Source: Puffinus mauretanicus
Taxonomy: Eukaryota > Chordata > Aves > Procellariiformes > Procellariidae
Length of the DNA stretch: 64,000 nucleotides
NCBI GenBank assembly: GCA_023333565.1
Contig: JAJKFH010001094.1
Location: forward strand, 2,790,001 to 2,854,000
Direction of reading: 5' to 3'
Of this stretch, positions 12,960 through 26,688 are shown piece after piece. Each line of letters opens with the position of its first letter. The first letter of the stretch is position 1. The translations under genes and the position numbers were made by a program. The notes under the pieces were generated by a model that ran no database searches, was not told the DNA's origin, and saw only the letters and a list, made by a program, of their open reading frames with translations.

Positions 12960-15900
12960 AATACAGAACCATTTGAACTAGCAAAGGACTGAAAGTGTTG
13001 TATATAGGTCTCAGAACACACAAGAAATAAAAGGGCCTCGTTAGGTGCAATGATGCTGATATCCAGATAGGAAAAAAAAGACCTGCCACAGTCTTCATTG
13101 AGGCATTGTTTTGCAAATGTTTTAAATTCAAACCAGCATGGATTACTTTGTATGATTTTTTTATTCAATCAGCTTTCTTCATAGCTCTATGAAATAATTC
13201 AGAATCATTGTCCAACTTTTAAAATTTTAGTTCACTGAGGGAAAGGGGGAGACATTTAACACTTTCTGAAAAGCAACCAAACAAGAATTTGTTCCTCAGG
13301 AGTCCACCCCAGGTTTTACACAGACTTCAGTACACGCCAGGAGAGGATTTTGGTATTTTAGACAGCACTATGTGATTACACATAGGAGTATAGACATGAT
13401 CAGTAAGGTTTCTAGTTACAGAGGTCACTATTAGAACCTTTACAATTGCCATTTGCACGTAATTAACATTACCACGGTTTGCAGTATGCCCCACACTATG
13501 AATGCTGCTGTAAAGATAATTAGGTAAAAGTTAGAATTGCAAGGATTTTAATTTGTGTATTCCTTAATATGGAGTCTCAATGCTGTGATTTAAGGAACTC
13601 CCAATAACGGCAGAAGCAGCAGGAGGCTTTGCATGGGAAAGGAAGAAAAATAATATTTCTTTTAAGAGCTCCTTAAAACTTTGTTCCACTTACAAAATCC
13701 TCTATAGTCTGTACTATTATAGCCTAAATAATCTATACAATAATTCCAAATTTACATATTGTAATTACTTATTTTTTGCTCTTATAGAAACATCTGTTTC
13801 TTCTGTTAGAAGAATTCCACTTGGAAGTTTCAATTTCAGGATTCGATAAAAATAGCTGTAAGAACTCCTGATGTTTTCGAGGTCAGAGCTTTTAAACAGG
13901 TTTTCACATTTGTCAGTTTTTACAGCCCATTTTAAAAATATGTGCTAGTCTAAGAGAAGCCCAGCTGCGCTGGAATGATAAACATGACTTAGGGATGCTT
14001 CAGACTGTGGATGACGTCTTCAAAACACAGGAATGAGGCTTGACTTTTCAGGCAAGGGGAGAGCAACACTTTTGGCACCCTAGGGACTTCCTGCATTGTT
14101 GTAGGTGGGTACTCACCTGCTTCCAAAATGTGGGCCCAGGGAATGGCCACACCTCACTAGGAAGCCATGAGCTACCTCAGCTGAGATGTGGTATCTCTGC
14201 GTCACCCCACAGCCTGCAGTGTAGACAAGTCCTGAGTGTGTTTGAGCTGTATAAACATAACCACAAGCTAAACAGTTCCATTGTTCAATACAGATTTCCA
14301 CTGTGCTTGGAAACTGAATTATAAATGTCTTTTCATAAAAGCATCCTAAGGGTAATGGATGCCTAAAATACATCGGCTCCATTATCAAGGAGTAGATTAT
14401 CCCAGCTGAATACACAGTATCAGAGTTTCCTGATTTGTATATAATCTACATTCTTAACATTTTCCTGGAGTGCTGTTAGTTTGGGTTAGTAGGACTTATT
14501 GTACTCTCGGCGTTGAAAGATGAATAGGCCTATCAAGCGAACAGCATAATAAATTTGTTAGGCTGCGCATGTTGTGCTCCACCTCTCCCTCGTTCTTCAT
14601 CGTGTATAATGTAGCCTAATGCAATATGACAGCTGTTAGCAGAAAAATGGTGCAGCAGCCATAGAAAAGTGATTTATGTCTTATTACCGAAGCAGCTAAA
14701 ATTAAGAAGCTGGTGTTTGGGAGGGCAGCAAACAAGTGAAATGTGAAACACAGCATATATATACTCATGAAACATAGGAAGCCGTGAAATGTTTAGACTG
14801 ACAGTGAAATTCTCCCTGGGTATCCACCACAAGGTCGGACTAATAAAGGGGGTAATTGGTGGTGATGGTTGTGGATATTCAGAATTGCCTACATGTCACA
14901 GCTGCTTATGCTGGAGTATCAGAAGCATGTTAAATGCGTCTCCTGACATGAACCCAAAGATCCTTACTACGAAACGACATAAGAAAGCCTGATTTAAGGT
15001 GGCAGCTGGCAGAAAGAACAACATATCAAGCAGGAAAGTTGTTCTTAACAGCCACAATGTAGAGAGGAAACAGTGGGATGGGAGAAATAACGTGGGCCTC
15101 ATTCCCTGCTTCATTTTTCTGCTGGTGTAAATCCACCAGTTTAAGGCTACAGTCATGGATTAGGGATTTCTCCCTGGATGCTGAAACTATAAGCATCAGA
15201 GAAAATTCTGTATTTGGTTTACAACATACCTAATGTGAGTAAATGTGATCATGTAACATCTTGTCAGTTTTGCCACTGAACGATGTAACACATTAATCTA
15301 AGACACGGTGAATTACAACCACCACGTCAGATCACTCCTTGGTTTCTGTTCAACATACACTGTGTATATATATTATAAACACACACATGTCTATGTATGT
15401 ATATACTCAGGCTGCTGCTAAGTGTGATGGTTTTGGTTCAGTGGGTGGCACCCTTCCTTCTGAGTCAGTACTAAACCAGTCCTTCCCCCCATGGTGCTTA
15501 ATGAATAGTGGAATACGGTCAGGTCAGAGAGGTTAATAGGCCTACTTCTGTGAAAAGTGCCAGGGGATCTTTCTTAGCAAGCAGTGACAACCCCACATTA
15601 AATACCATCTGAAAGACAGCCTGGGATCTGCTCCGAGTCACAGGCCGGGGTGTTGCTGTAATGCAGAAATAGGGGCAACCATGCTACATATTTAAGTGAC
15701 TGAGTCCTGCCCCCATAGATATTTACCAGATGCAGTGAAACTTTGCTTATGTGGAGTTACAAAATAATAATCAAGGGTAGTGCGGCTGGAAAATACTAGA
15801 GCTTCTCTTTGGCATTGTAATTTAAATAAATATCAGAGAACAAGCTTTTACCTGGTAGTGTGTAGTCATGTTGTAATTAATCCAGGATGGGGATCTCTCA

Positions 15901-18900
15901 GACCCTTTGCTGTCTTACTCTGGATGCAGTAAGTACTGAACGAGTTGGAGCAAGTGAGACCTGTGGCAAAAATGGCCACATTTTGTGCCGTTGCAACAGG
16001 CCTTGCCTTGGACAACAATTCCAGTCCTTTTAGGGAAGGACAATGGAAGTCCTGGTTCCTATGCATTAGATGTTCTGAGTGACTTTTTAGCCACTGGGTA
16101 ACCAGGATAGAGGTTATTTCAACAGGATGTTTTATGTTTGGATCATATCCATGGCAAAGTGAAACAGCTAGGAGGACTCTATTTTGTGAAGCCCCGTTGA
16201 GCTTTTGCCCTTTGCAACTCATTGTGGCTAGAAGCTGCACACTGGCAGCTATATGGGCCCCTGTGAGATGACAGCCACTGAAATTTAGCCATCAAAGAAG
16301 TTTGCGTGGCCACAGGATTAGGTACAGATTTTGCAAATGCCAGCAGTGCCTTAATATTGCACTAGAGAGGCATTTGTAACCACAGAGCATTTCTGTACCT
16401 AACTCCATGGAGACCTAGTAGGTCACTGCTACCACATTGAATTTTTCAATCACAATTCAAATCACATCTAGGTGCTCAGCTAACTGTTTCCCACATCATC
16501 CTCTAACATACTGCTGACCAGTTGTCTCAGGGTTCAGCTTCATATGTGGCTCCTCTCCCCTCCTCAGCCTTTCTGTCCAATGCACAAGGAAACCCTTTTG
16601 CATGTGCGGAGGAGCGCGATCTCTGCTAGCCTGTTGGTGGTGACTTCTGCCGCCACAAGCAACTTGGGGATTATAGTACCAATCCCTGATACACGCTCAC
16701 GTCTTAGAAAAGCATATATGATTTCTTGCAGCACTGCTATATGTCTGGGGCAAGGAGCATTGCCCTGCACTGGGATGGACTGGCTTGCTGCAACATCATG
16801 CCAAGGAGCTCATGCTGCTTCTGCACCCGTGACTGGCGCTATCTCTGCCCCGAGCACCCTGCGTAGGGAGCCTGTAGCTGCTAAACGTGGCAAAATGGCT
16901 TAGGAATGATCCTGTCCCACTGAGGCAAGGGACCAGAAGTGACAAGAAACATGTACCTAGCTCAGTGGGAATTCTTAGGAAAAAGACTTAGCGAGACGGC
17001 AGTATCCCACTACCTCTGTGGGATTGAGATGCTTCATAATTCTGTCTCTTTGCCATAACTGTTTTCGCAAGCCACGTGATTAAATTATACTGTGTAATTA
17101 GGGTACCATACTATTAAACATGAGCTTTTTCATCAGTTTCTCTGCAATCTCTCTGTTAGAGGATCCAAAGTACTATCTTTACATTTCTGGTAAAAATCAT
17201 TCATAAATCCTTCTGTTAGTCAATACTGAAATAATATTGTTACATTTGTCATAAACACTGTTCGCTCACTAGTTGCCTGAAAAGTGTGATTGTTTCAGAT
17301 GTCCAAACTAGATGTTCAGACTAATTCCAAGCACACACCAATTTGTCAGATAATAAGATCTTACATTGGTATGGCCTGTTACCTGAATAGATTCCAGAAA
17401 CTGAGCACAAACCACATCAGGAATCACTTCAGCTGTCATTGCTTAGTGATAATCAAGGTGAAATAAGGCAACTTTTAAGTAGTGCAAAGTAAGATTGCGT
17501 AATAATTTAGGTAAAAAAGTTAGTAACATGTCACATAACTGAGATGTTAGATGAGCAGAATATAGTGAATGTAGAACAGCAAATACCATGCATCGCTCTT
17601 ACCATTCTAGATCCTTTTAGACTAACCATTTCTTGCAGTCCGAGTAAAGAAAAATGTTAGCGTTGCTGCCAGAAGCAGTTTCTGCAAAGAGAAGTTTGAT
17701 GGCAAAGGATGCTTTGTATTTTGATGGGCACTGCTTAAAACATGTTTAGAGATTGAAGTGCAATGAGTGTACATATATTGGAAAGCTGAAGAACTTACTC
17801 TTTCATGAAGTGTAACAGCTTTAATAACTGCACTAGAAAGAAGTGATTCCTGCCCACTACAGGAAGATTTTTTGCCCACTTATAAAAGGCATGTGATACT
17901 AGAAATTGAAGCAGTGCAGGCAAATTGAAGCAGGTTGTACTACTTTGTTTGTGTCTCCTTTTTGGAATGGCTGTGCAACACACGGATCAAAGCAGAGAGT
18001 CGTGTGTGTTGCTGCAATATCTACCATTTCTTCTTTTATGCCAAATCTCACAAAAGTGTTCCAAAACCGGGCAAATTTTGCCAAATACTCCTAATTCTAA
18101 GGAATTATGATTAGGTGAACTTGTTATTCTATATAATGGTTTTACTGAGCCATCATTTTTTTTATTAGTTGTATGTTATATATCAGCTTGGCCAAGTATG
18201 TTGCTGAAAGAGAGTATGTTTCTACCTGTTTTCTATCTTTCAGTGACAATCTATGCTTTGGTTCTGTGTCCTTCCAGCTTTGCACGAATCACTAAAGCAC
18301 CAAATCCTTTAGTTTTCAACAACTGCCTTAGTGGATGCAAGGCTTCCTTTGAGGGAAGCACCATAGTCAGCTTGTTTATAAAGACAAGGCATAGCACCAC
18401 ATGTAATTTTGCATCTAAACAAATAAATATGAAGTTTATATGCAGCTTCAGTTCCAGATCAGAATTTTTATGCTGGTCTTCAAAACTTGTCTTCTTCTTC
18501 TTGCTATATCTTACAATACTTCTCTGACCTCCTGCCTCTTTACTCTCTTGCCTGATAACTGTACAGACAAGCATTGCCAGGAGCACCCTGAGAAGTAGCT
18601 TTATGTGCTCCTTCCACCCCAGAGTTTTCTTCAATAACACCCTGAACATCCTTGTGGCAATCCAAAATTAGGGAATTTCTTCAACAGACAGAACTGAGTT
18701 GTAGTGCCTCTGTTCTCTGCTGGCTGAAAGTACCTGGGCCTGGGTTCAGACCAGAAAGCTTTTTGGGGAGTGCTGTGTCTGTGGTCTGTGCTTATGTACC
18801 TTTTTGCATTATGTACCTTTTTTTTTTGTGACTTCAAGTGCTTCGTAATGAAGGATATTTCTGCCTTTGTTTTTTCCAGAGTTTGCTAGATCCTGATTTC

Positions 18901-20994
18901 AGTTATACTTGCCTACATCAGAAATAATCCTAATGCAGTAACTCCAAACCTCCTCTGGTGTCCCTGAGATCAGGTCTGACTCACTTCTCCTCTACCTAGT
19001 CTTTAAAATCAAATCTGTTCTTTTTCTCTTTAAAACTGTCATTATGTTCTACTGTACTTTAAAGTGTAGTATTACTTTGAAAAAAGAGCGTAAAAATGAC
19101 ATTTCAGGGTTCTATATTTGTCTGACAGTTGTTTCTGTTGCAGAAGTGCTCATTTTATAAGATAAAAAGCTGTCTTTTCTAACACCTAGCCCTGGAAAAT
19201 GCACAGGGTGTTATGATTCAAGCTATTGACACACCATCATAAGATTCTGCAACCAGTGTAGGCCATCTTATATGGTAAATCTTCTGTCCGCTTGTACCAC
19301 CCTGTCTTCTTCAAATCATGCCCTTGGTGACACTACCGGGCCCTTTGCATTGCATGAGCATGTTTCAGGTCTAAAGGATCATGTTATGCAACGAAAACAT
19401 ACACCGCAGAATAAAATGCAGCTCAGGTTTTGTGTTAGAACGGCAGGAATAACGAGTATTAGTATCAGTAAAACTTTACTTCTCTCACCAGATACAAACA
19501 TAGACCCACTTGAGGTCATTCTTTGGGGGCCAGGTTTGAGGCATAGCACTTTTAGCACAGATCTGGTCACCATTCTGCTAAATGTACCAGGAAAGCCTTA
19601 ATTTGACCTCAAAGGAGTGTCTAAGAAATTTAAAGCAGTACCTCTCAGTTTTGCAGAGGTGGTGATCTGTTCAGCTGCTTTGGCAGGAAATGCATTGCTA
19701 AGGGTACATAGGCAGCAGTTGGCCAGGGAAGGGGTTAACTGAAAATGGTGGATGTAGCACATTATGGCACCAAGCAGACTTCCAAATCTCCTTCAGTCAA
19801 AGGTCTGTCTTTCATTTTCTTTTATAAAATGTATCAAACAATTTGGCATTAAAAGTACAACTTTTGTCATATTGAGAATAACAACGTGTTATAAGACAAA
19901 GGAACAAAGGCTGGAAGTTGAGGGAAATTAAAAAAAGGGAAGAAACAAAGAAAAAATGAAGATGTGAAACAGTTGTGTTTAGTTTGGGGGAAAAAAAAAC
20001 CTTCATCTTTCCCCTCCCTCCTTGTCTTTTTTTTTAATATACTTGAAAATGCAACATTTGGAAAAAACTAAATGTGTCTAAATTTAGGCTCTGTGTTACT
20101 TTACTCTGCATTTCTTTATCACACTTTAGTCATCCATATATCATTTTGTAGAAAGCGTATGTGGCAGGCTGATGCATGTCTTATTTTATAAATATTTATT
20201 ACCCACTGGTGTGTTCCTATCTTTGAAGTTACATCCACTTCTCCTTTTCAGTCTATGTTCCCTCCTTTTCTCTGTTAAAAAAACCTCTTGTCAAACAATT
20301 TTGTTTATGTGGAAATAGTATGAAGACTACTTTAATTTTGGTTTTAGCCTCATCTTTGTTTTAGCTTGCCTTGCTTCCCCTCCCCCACACCCCCCTTCCT
20401 TTTCTTTTTAGATAGTGTAGGCCAGGAGTAATAATGTAAACAACATAATCTCTGTTGCTGTTGCATGAATGCAGCAAGGCAAACCTGACCATTCATAAGC
20501 TGATTTGCCCATCAGTCTGTCTCCCCAGGGATGCATATGGCTTGTGCAATTGAAACAGCTAGGAGGACTTGAACTTGAGCTTAAAGGAAATAGTGACTGG
20601 CCTTTGAAGAAAGCGCAGAGATAACCATCGCAGGCTGTAGCTGCTCAGCCATGAGGATTATACAGTTTTGTGATTTAACAGGAAGGGATCTTAAAAACGT
20701 GTATTAAAAAAAAAAAACCAAACAACTGGCTGCATCAGAAGGATAACCAAGCTGTCTGGTCTGCTGCAGCATGACTGTATTTTTGTCTTGTCATGTTGAG
20801 TGAATTCTCTCTGTATACACAGGATCAGTGTGTGCTCATAACCTGATCCTCCGTGTTGTTCTAGCAGAGAGAGTGTCGTATTATACTGAGGTAAAAGTGA
20901 CATAACTAATGGAGAATCAACAATGAGCTTTTCCAATCAGAAACATGATGACCTAAAAATTATGTCTTATTTTTCTTCCCTCTGTCTGTCCCTC
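12958..20994. other. Non-coding stretch
   Basis: No gene is recognised. The segment at about 14460-14760 is low in simple repeats and has TAAT- and E-box-like motifs, so it could be a conserved non-coding element, but this needs alignment. The rest shows nothing. Confidence 0.5.
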
Positions 20995-21097
20995 TAAGGA
21001 AATTGTATGAAGAGAGTTTGAGTGAGCTGGACTTGCTCAACCTGGAGGAGAGAAAGCAAAAGGGAGGCCTGATTGCTGTCTTCAGCTGCCTAATGCG
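20995..21097 (+). mobile_element. CR1 LINE, short fragment
   Basis: The sequence tgtatgaagagagtttgagtgagctggacttgctcaacctggaggagagaaagc...ggcctgattgctgtcttc matches the CR1 region encoding the RT C-terminal side ('leucine-rich...FSLEKRRL' segment). It is a plus-strand remnant of about 100 bp and lies directly before an opposite-strand CR1 relic. Confidence 0.65.
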
Positions 21098-21379
21098 AGT
21101 TTCTGTTTTACCCTGAAGTCTGCCATTCTCTTTCGATACTCAAAACCATGTCTGCATTTTCCAGCTGTACCAACCAGTCTAATAAGCCACAAAGATTGCC
21201 TTGCCTAGTAATCCGTAATGTTCAGCTTGCTTTTCTTACTGATGATGAGCATTTAGCTGACACTGTTCGTTATAATGCTCAAGTCCCTTTCCTAAGGGGC
21301 AGCTCACTTCTATGCATGCGAAGTCAGGATTGTTTTCTCCTACATGTATCCTGTGTTACCTCTGTTACTTTACAGTTAT

Positions 21380-22420
21380 CAATACTGATTTTCAGCTGCT
21401 CTTTCAATATTTTGTGAAGTTCTTCTGCAATTCCGTGCCACCAGCCATTGCCTTTGCTATTTTGATTAGCTTAGTATTGTCAGGACACTTTGTCATCTGA
21501 CTTTTCATCCACTTTTCAGATTTTTATGCTCATAGCACAGACCCTAATGCAGAGCCAGACACTAATCACATCTCTCAATTTCTTTCATCTCTTTTAATTA
21601 AAACTATTAGTTATGTGTGTGCTGCCTTCTTTATCCCATGATGGGTTGGTTTCTTTAGGAAAAGTTAGTGGATGTCTTTATAAATTCCTCCTGGAAAATC
21701 CAAGCTGACTATATCACCGTGTTTTCCTTTCCATGAACTTGTTGATTCCTTCAAAGAAATGAAACAGGTTTTCCACCTACAAAGCACACATTGACTCTTA
21801 CTGCATTTATCTTACTTGACCTTTTAACTCATTCTTAGATATTATGGATTTTGCAGGGTACTCAGATTCTTTTCTAACCTTCTGTAATATGTTTTTAGAA
21901 TTAACTTGCTGACATTTCTGTTCTTTTCTATTTTTCTCACTTAAATATGACTTTATCTTGCTGACCCATTGTACTGGATTTTGGGGTCTTTTTCAGTACT
22001 GTGCCTCTAATATAGTATCCTTAAATAGTCTGCAAGCTGCTTTGAAATATTTTACCCTTTCAGCTGTCCCTTTTAGTTTATTGAAGTTTTTGTAGGTTTT
22101 TGCAGTTTCTCTTTCTGAAAACACACTCTGATGTAGCGGAGGTAGGTAGATAGAAAGATGGACAAGTACGACTTACCTTCTCGCTGTAACAAACCTAAGT
22201 GTGGTATAGTTACTGTTTCAGAACAATGTTTTGATAATAGATTCTTGAGCCAGGTTCTGCATAGCAATTTGCTTCCTCTCTTGTGGATTCCCTGCCTAGC
22301 TGCTCCCTGAAGAGGTGATTCGTGACAGCAAAAAATTTAACCTCTGCATCATGACCTGGTGAGACCGTTACTTCATGGGAGTAACAGAAACCACTCCCGC
22401 GTTGCTGCATTTCCTCTCCC
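21380..22420 (-). mobile_element. CR1-type LINE relic, endonuclease/RT junction, antisense
   Basis: On the minus strand, the frame around 22370-22250 reads SPGHDAEVKFF...FREQLGRESTRE, the segment between endonuclease and RT domains in CR1-type ORF2 proteins. Further on (21500-21450), tgacaaagtgtcctgacaatactaagc corresponds to the region of the RT 'ADDT' catalytic motif. The plus strand near 21660-21800 also matches this family's antisense copies. The frame is broken by many stops and indels and the copy is old and inactive. Edges are approximate. Confidence 0.6.
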
Positions 22421-25400
22421 TGCAGTCCCTCTGCTCTTCCCCAGGTACTGCAGACCCCCTCGGTACCCAGGCTGGGTCACTGGCAGGGCAGGTCTAGTAC
22501 TGGGCTGCTTCTGGTTGGACCTGGAGTTTCTATCCATAGAGAACGTCTCTTATTTGTTGACATAATTAACTTATTTATCTGATCTCTCGCCTTCCTGCCC
22601 AGACATGTGGGGGTGGCATAAAGCTCCTGTGCCCGACAGTACTTTCTTAGGCTATGGAAATACGAATGGAGAAGCGAAGCCTGAAGCCTAAACCTAGAGC
22701 CAATTTTGCCACAACAGCTGTGTACAAATGACCAGGCTGTTCACTGAAAGCGTGAGAAAGGAGTAGGATTTGCACGAAAAGGTATGCATTTGAAAGCATA
22801 ACAAATTTAAACCTGATTCATACTAAGGTAATTTGCCAGTGCTGAGGCAGGCCTGAATTGCTTCTGAGGGTTGTGTCATGTGTTAGAAATTTCAAAAAAT
22901 TGAAATAGTCTGATTTGTCACTTGTTAACTAATCTGTCTGCCCAGTCTTTAGATAGATTTGTGGCCTCTGTACACTCCCAGGGTGGCAAAAGCAGTGAGT
23001 GAATGATGCCTGAAAGTGGAGCTGCGTCTTCTTCCTCTGTTGCACCATTTCTGAGGCTGGCATGACCCTGGGAAGGACTGTGTCACTGCAGTAGAAGACA
23101 GACAGCTCAGCTGAGAACTAAGATTTAGACCTTTGAATGGGCTCCTTATGTAGAAAGACCCTTTGAAATTGCATTCTGTAACTGGAGATTTTTCTACCTC
23201 TACCCTGATTTAGGTTATCTTCACATTTTTCAAAGGCATTCAACTCTCATCACTCTCATATGCAGTTCATTAAAGTGCCCACGTCATCTACCATCTTACT
23301 CTTTGCTCTTTTATACTCAGTGATCTTTCTCAAAAAACAGGACTTCATTTAACTTTCAGTTAAGCCATCCAGGTCTGTAATACCCTGCTGACTTCATTAA
23401 GATCAAGCCCAGGCCTCTAAACTGCATCCTAATGCAGCCATAAGAGGCATTCTTGTGTGTGCATAAGTTGTGGAGGAGCAGGCTGCTCAAGAGCCCCTCT
23501 AGGGACCTCTGTTAGTATCTCTTGCCAACTTTCCTCTGAATGTTTTTCTTGTTTGAATAAAGCTGCTATGTTGTTTTTGTCTGCTGTTATATGAAATTCT
23601 GGAGGCCATAACTCTGGTTTGGTGATATACATTTCTGTCTTCTCAGAAACAGTAACTTTCTCATGCAATAGAAACTGGATGAGTCAGACATATTAAATAA
23701 TTGTTATGCTGCTTCCTGATGTGGTGTTGTAAGGTGTACATTGAATTTGCCACTGTGTCCATAAGCTGCAGTGTCACTGTTCAAAGGCAAAATAAACCCA
23801 TTCCCTCTCACAGCCTTCGTAAGACAAAGATACATAGATAGTGTGTACTCATGTGGACCTTTCTCCTAACCCTTCCACTTCGGGTGCTCGGAGTTGCTGG
23901 CTGTCAAAGAGGAAGGGGAAACCTCACCATTCACTTAACTCTGTCCTGCAGAGAGGATTTGGGATGCTCTAGCAGCTTATGATTTTCTGCACTGTTCTTC
24001 CAGTCAATGCAATTCTAGCAAAGCTGATGAGAAGCAATAGTAGACAGGAGAGATGTGATCAAATGGTGACAATGTGCGATACAGCTCTTTTGAAACCATG
24101 AAATGCCCAGAGGTCATAGAAGCTGGGCGGCAGGTATTTGCAAGCCATGGATTTGATCACTGTGCTATATTTCTATCAGCAGCATCAGGGAGGACAGTCA
24201 CTCTAAGCCCTAGGCAGTACTTGAAATCAGTCTGTGGTTGTATTTCAGGGAGACAGATAAACTTAAGTAAGAAAGGGATCACTGAGGACAGCCATTGAGA
24301 CTACCAAAACATAGGCTCTGTTAGCCCTGTGACAAGCATGGAAAGAATCACGATATACACTGAAACTAGCCCGGTGACTCAATACCCCTGCAGCCGTGTG
24401 AAGATGTTCCTCTAAGGTAGGAAATCCACACTGAGTAGACACTATCTGTGTATCTGTTTTGCAAAATCATTTGGTGTTATCTGCCTTTGTATATTATTAG
24501 CTTGGTCTAATTTGTTTAGGACAGGATTTTTTCAGTTTTAGCAGATTGTTCTGCTCGTGCAAAAGGCAGCTCTTAGTTCTCCAGTGTTCTTTTCAGATGG
24601 GGGATTTCAACAAGCCTGTACAATAGCAACAGTTCTCAATAGCATTCTTAAAATAAAAAGAAAATCAAATGGCTGGAGAAAATGGAAAAAATTTGGATTA
24701 AACCATGCAGTACTGCACTTTATGTCATGCCAGAGAAAGGATAACTCCCCGTTTTACACCTGAAGTGTAAGTTTCATTTATACCAGGTTAATGCGATACC
24801 AGTTGGAATCAAGTAGCTCTTATGATTTTATTCTCTTAGAGCAACTTCCAAATCCAGTTGGATTTGTCCTTGCTGGCAATAATAATAATAGTGATCATAA
24901 CAAAGGAAAGAAAGCAAATATTCAATCATGTCTTAATTATATCCGAAACAAAGGCTTTCTCTAGCTCTGATTGCATTGATTTGTTGAAAACTTATTCTCA
25001 GTAAGAGGAAAGCAATTCTTTTCTCCAGTCTTTGTAGAAAGGCTTTCAGTGCCTGATTATTAAAAGGCCTACTTATAGCTGCAGTGGCCTATGCTTGAGC
25101 ACCGTGCAAATAATCCATTTAAAGATCAACCTCAAAATTCTTGTTCCCTGATTCGCACCCCACTGGAATGTAGCAGGAGTCCATTTATCACCGTAGGAAT
25201 GCAATGACTGGTGAAAACCCTTCATAAGTTCACTTTACTTTCAAATATGAGGGTATTCAGATAATTTTTCACTCAGACCAGGGATCAGCTGCCTGTGATC
25301 AGGCCTCTTTGATCACTTCATCTGACTACTAATCAATTTATAAACTAGCGCATGTGAACTGACAGCCTTGCAATTTTGTCTCGGTAATATAAATTCTCCT

Positions 25401-25757
25401 TTTATCTGTGTAAGCATCTAATTCTGGGTTATTCAACGGAATTGTGGTGATGGTTGTTGAAGACCTAACAGCCTGCAGGCAAAGGGAAGTTGCAGTTGGC
25501 TTTAGCTTTTGTACTCAGTGTGTTTCACAAGGAGAAGTGAACAACCTAAAATTCCATTACATGTAGGGCCATGAATTCGAATGTCCATTTAGCATAGTCA
25601 CACCAAAGAGAAAGGCATCACATTGTTCAATCCAAAGAGGCACCCACATATTTCACCTCTAAGGTTAATTTTTTTCTGTTATTTCCCCAGCTCCCGTGAA
25701 TTTCCCAACCAGGAGTGCATATTAAGGGACGATTACACAATGCTTGGTGAAACTCCC
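22421..25757. other. Non-coding stretch downstream of INHBA
   Basis: No gene is recognised. The segment at about 25020-25480 is complex, repeat-free sequence with several homeodomain-like TAAT/ATTA sites and is a possible regulatory element. The remainder holds nothing I can support. Confidence 0.5.
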
Positions 25758-25767
25758 TTTATTTATT
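25758..25767 (-). terminator. Alternative poly(A) signal (overlapping AATAAATAAA)
   Basis: Two overlapping AATAAA hexamers on the minus strand are followed by a short GU stretch (cattgtgtaatcg). If used, the INHBA 3' UTR would extend about 400 nt further and include the (AAAG)n microsatellite. Confidence 0.25.
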
Positions 25768-25890
25768 TCACTTGTGTTGTTGCTGCTGTTGTATAAGAAA
25801 GAGCAAAGTAACAAAAAGAACAAAGTAAAATAAAATAGTAGATGACCCAAACATTTTTAACACGTTGAAATTCCCTTCCAAATGCAAAGA

Positions 25891-25891
25891 C

Positions 25892-25931
<40 letters not shown>

Positions 25932-25947
25932 TTTTTCTTTCTTTCTG
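25891..25947. repeat. (CTTT)n microsatellite
   Basis: About 14 tetranucleotide units with one T-rich interruption. It produces a spurious run of Lys/Glu/Arg in the minus-strand frames. Confidence 0.95.
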
Positions 25948-25984
25948 CCTTTTCTTTGCATTGATTTGCACAAGCATTTTCTCT

Positions 25985-26055
25985 GTGAGCCAAATACATC
26001 TCTGGTATAACTTCACTGAAGTCACTGGACTTACACCAGAGGTGGTTTTGGTCCT
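25985..26055. mobile_element. Palindromic dispersed element, copy just past proposed INHBA 3' end
   Basis: tgagccaaatacatctctggtataacttcactgaagtcactggacttacaccagagg has arms 'ctggtataacttcactgaagt' and 'acttacaccag', forming an imperfect hairpin of the same or a related family. Confidence 0.45.
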
Positions 26056-26178
26056 CTGTCCTGGGTAAATACAGTAGGAATAAATTGGTCACGCAGGCAG
26101 AGTGTCTGGCAATAAGTGCACTGAGTGGTCCTGGCAAACCAACAGGAAAGACCTAAAATAAAAATCCCAAACGGGTCT

Positions 26179-26184
26179 TTTATT
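26179..26184 (-). terminator. INHBA: Candidate distal poly(A) signal of INHBA (AATAAA)
   Basis: The minus strand reads ttaAATAAAagacccg. It is followed within 40 nt by a U/GU-rich stretch (attttta, ttttaggtctttcctgttgg), the layout expected of a functional cleavage site. Confidence 0.4.
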
Positions 26185-26589
26185 TAACATAGGGCCTAAA
26201 AATCTACCGGGAGCTGCTGAATACTGCCCACTAACTGTACAAAGTATAGGTAGCATGCCTTCCAAATATCAAAATACCAGACGGAATGCCGTGAAAATAA
26301 ATAACTTCTAATATAAACAAATGAGAACATATCAAACTGTTACCTCTTTAAACATAATGTAAATAAAAAAAATACCAGTCCTTCTACACAATAAATATTA
26401 AGAAACCATTGACATAGTTGAAATGTACTCATATAAATTAACAACTTTAATTACATTAGCTGAACAGACATTGGTTAAAGCACTGCATGTAGTATGCAAA
26501 ATAATAATAATAACAATAATAATAATATCAACAACAAAACACAAAATGATAAAAACAAAATAGGCTTCATAATATCTTGGCTTTCATAA

Positions 26590-26688
26590 TTTATATATAT
26601 ATGTATATACATATATATATAGTTGTGTGTGTATATATATACTGTAGATATATATATAATATGTATATATACATACATATATATATCT
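26590..26688. repeat. (AT)n / (ATGT)n microsatellite
   Basis: About 100 bp of compound TA/TG repeat inside the proposed INHBA 3' UTR. It is preceded by (AAT)n-like sequence at 26500-26527. On RNA it could fold into long AU hairpins. Confidence 0.95.

Noticed and set aside
18251..18649. 132-codon minus-strand frame
   Set aside because: No motif and AT-driven composition. Overlaps a plus-strand frame of similar quality.
25763..26137. Lys/Glu/Arg-repeat protein on the minus strand
   Set aside because: Produced by the (CTTT)n microsatellite.
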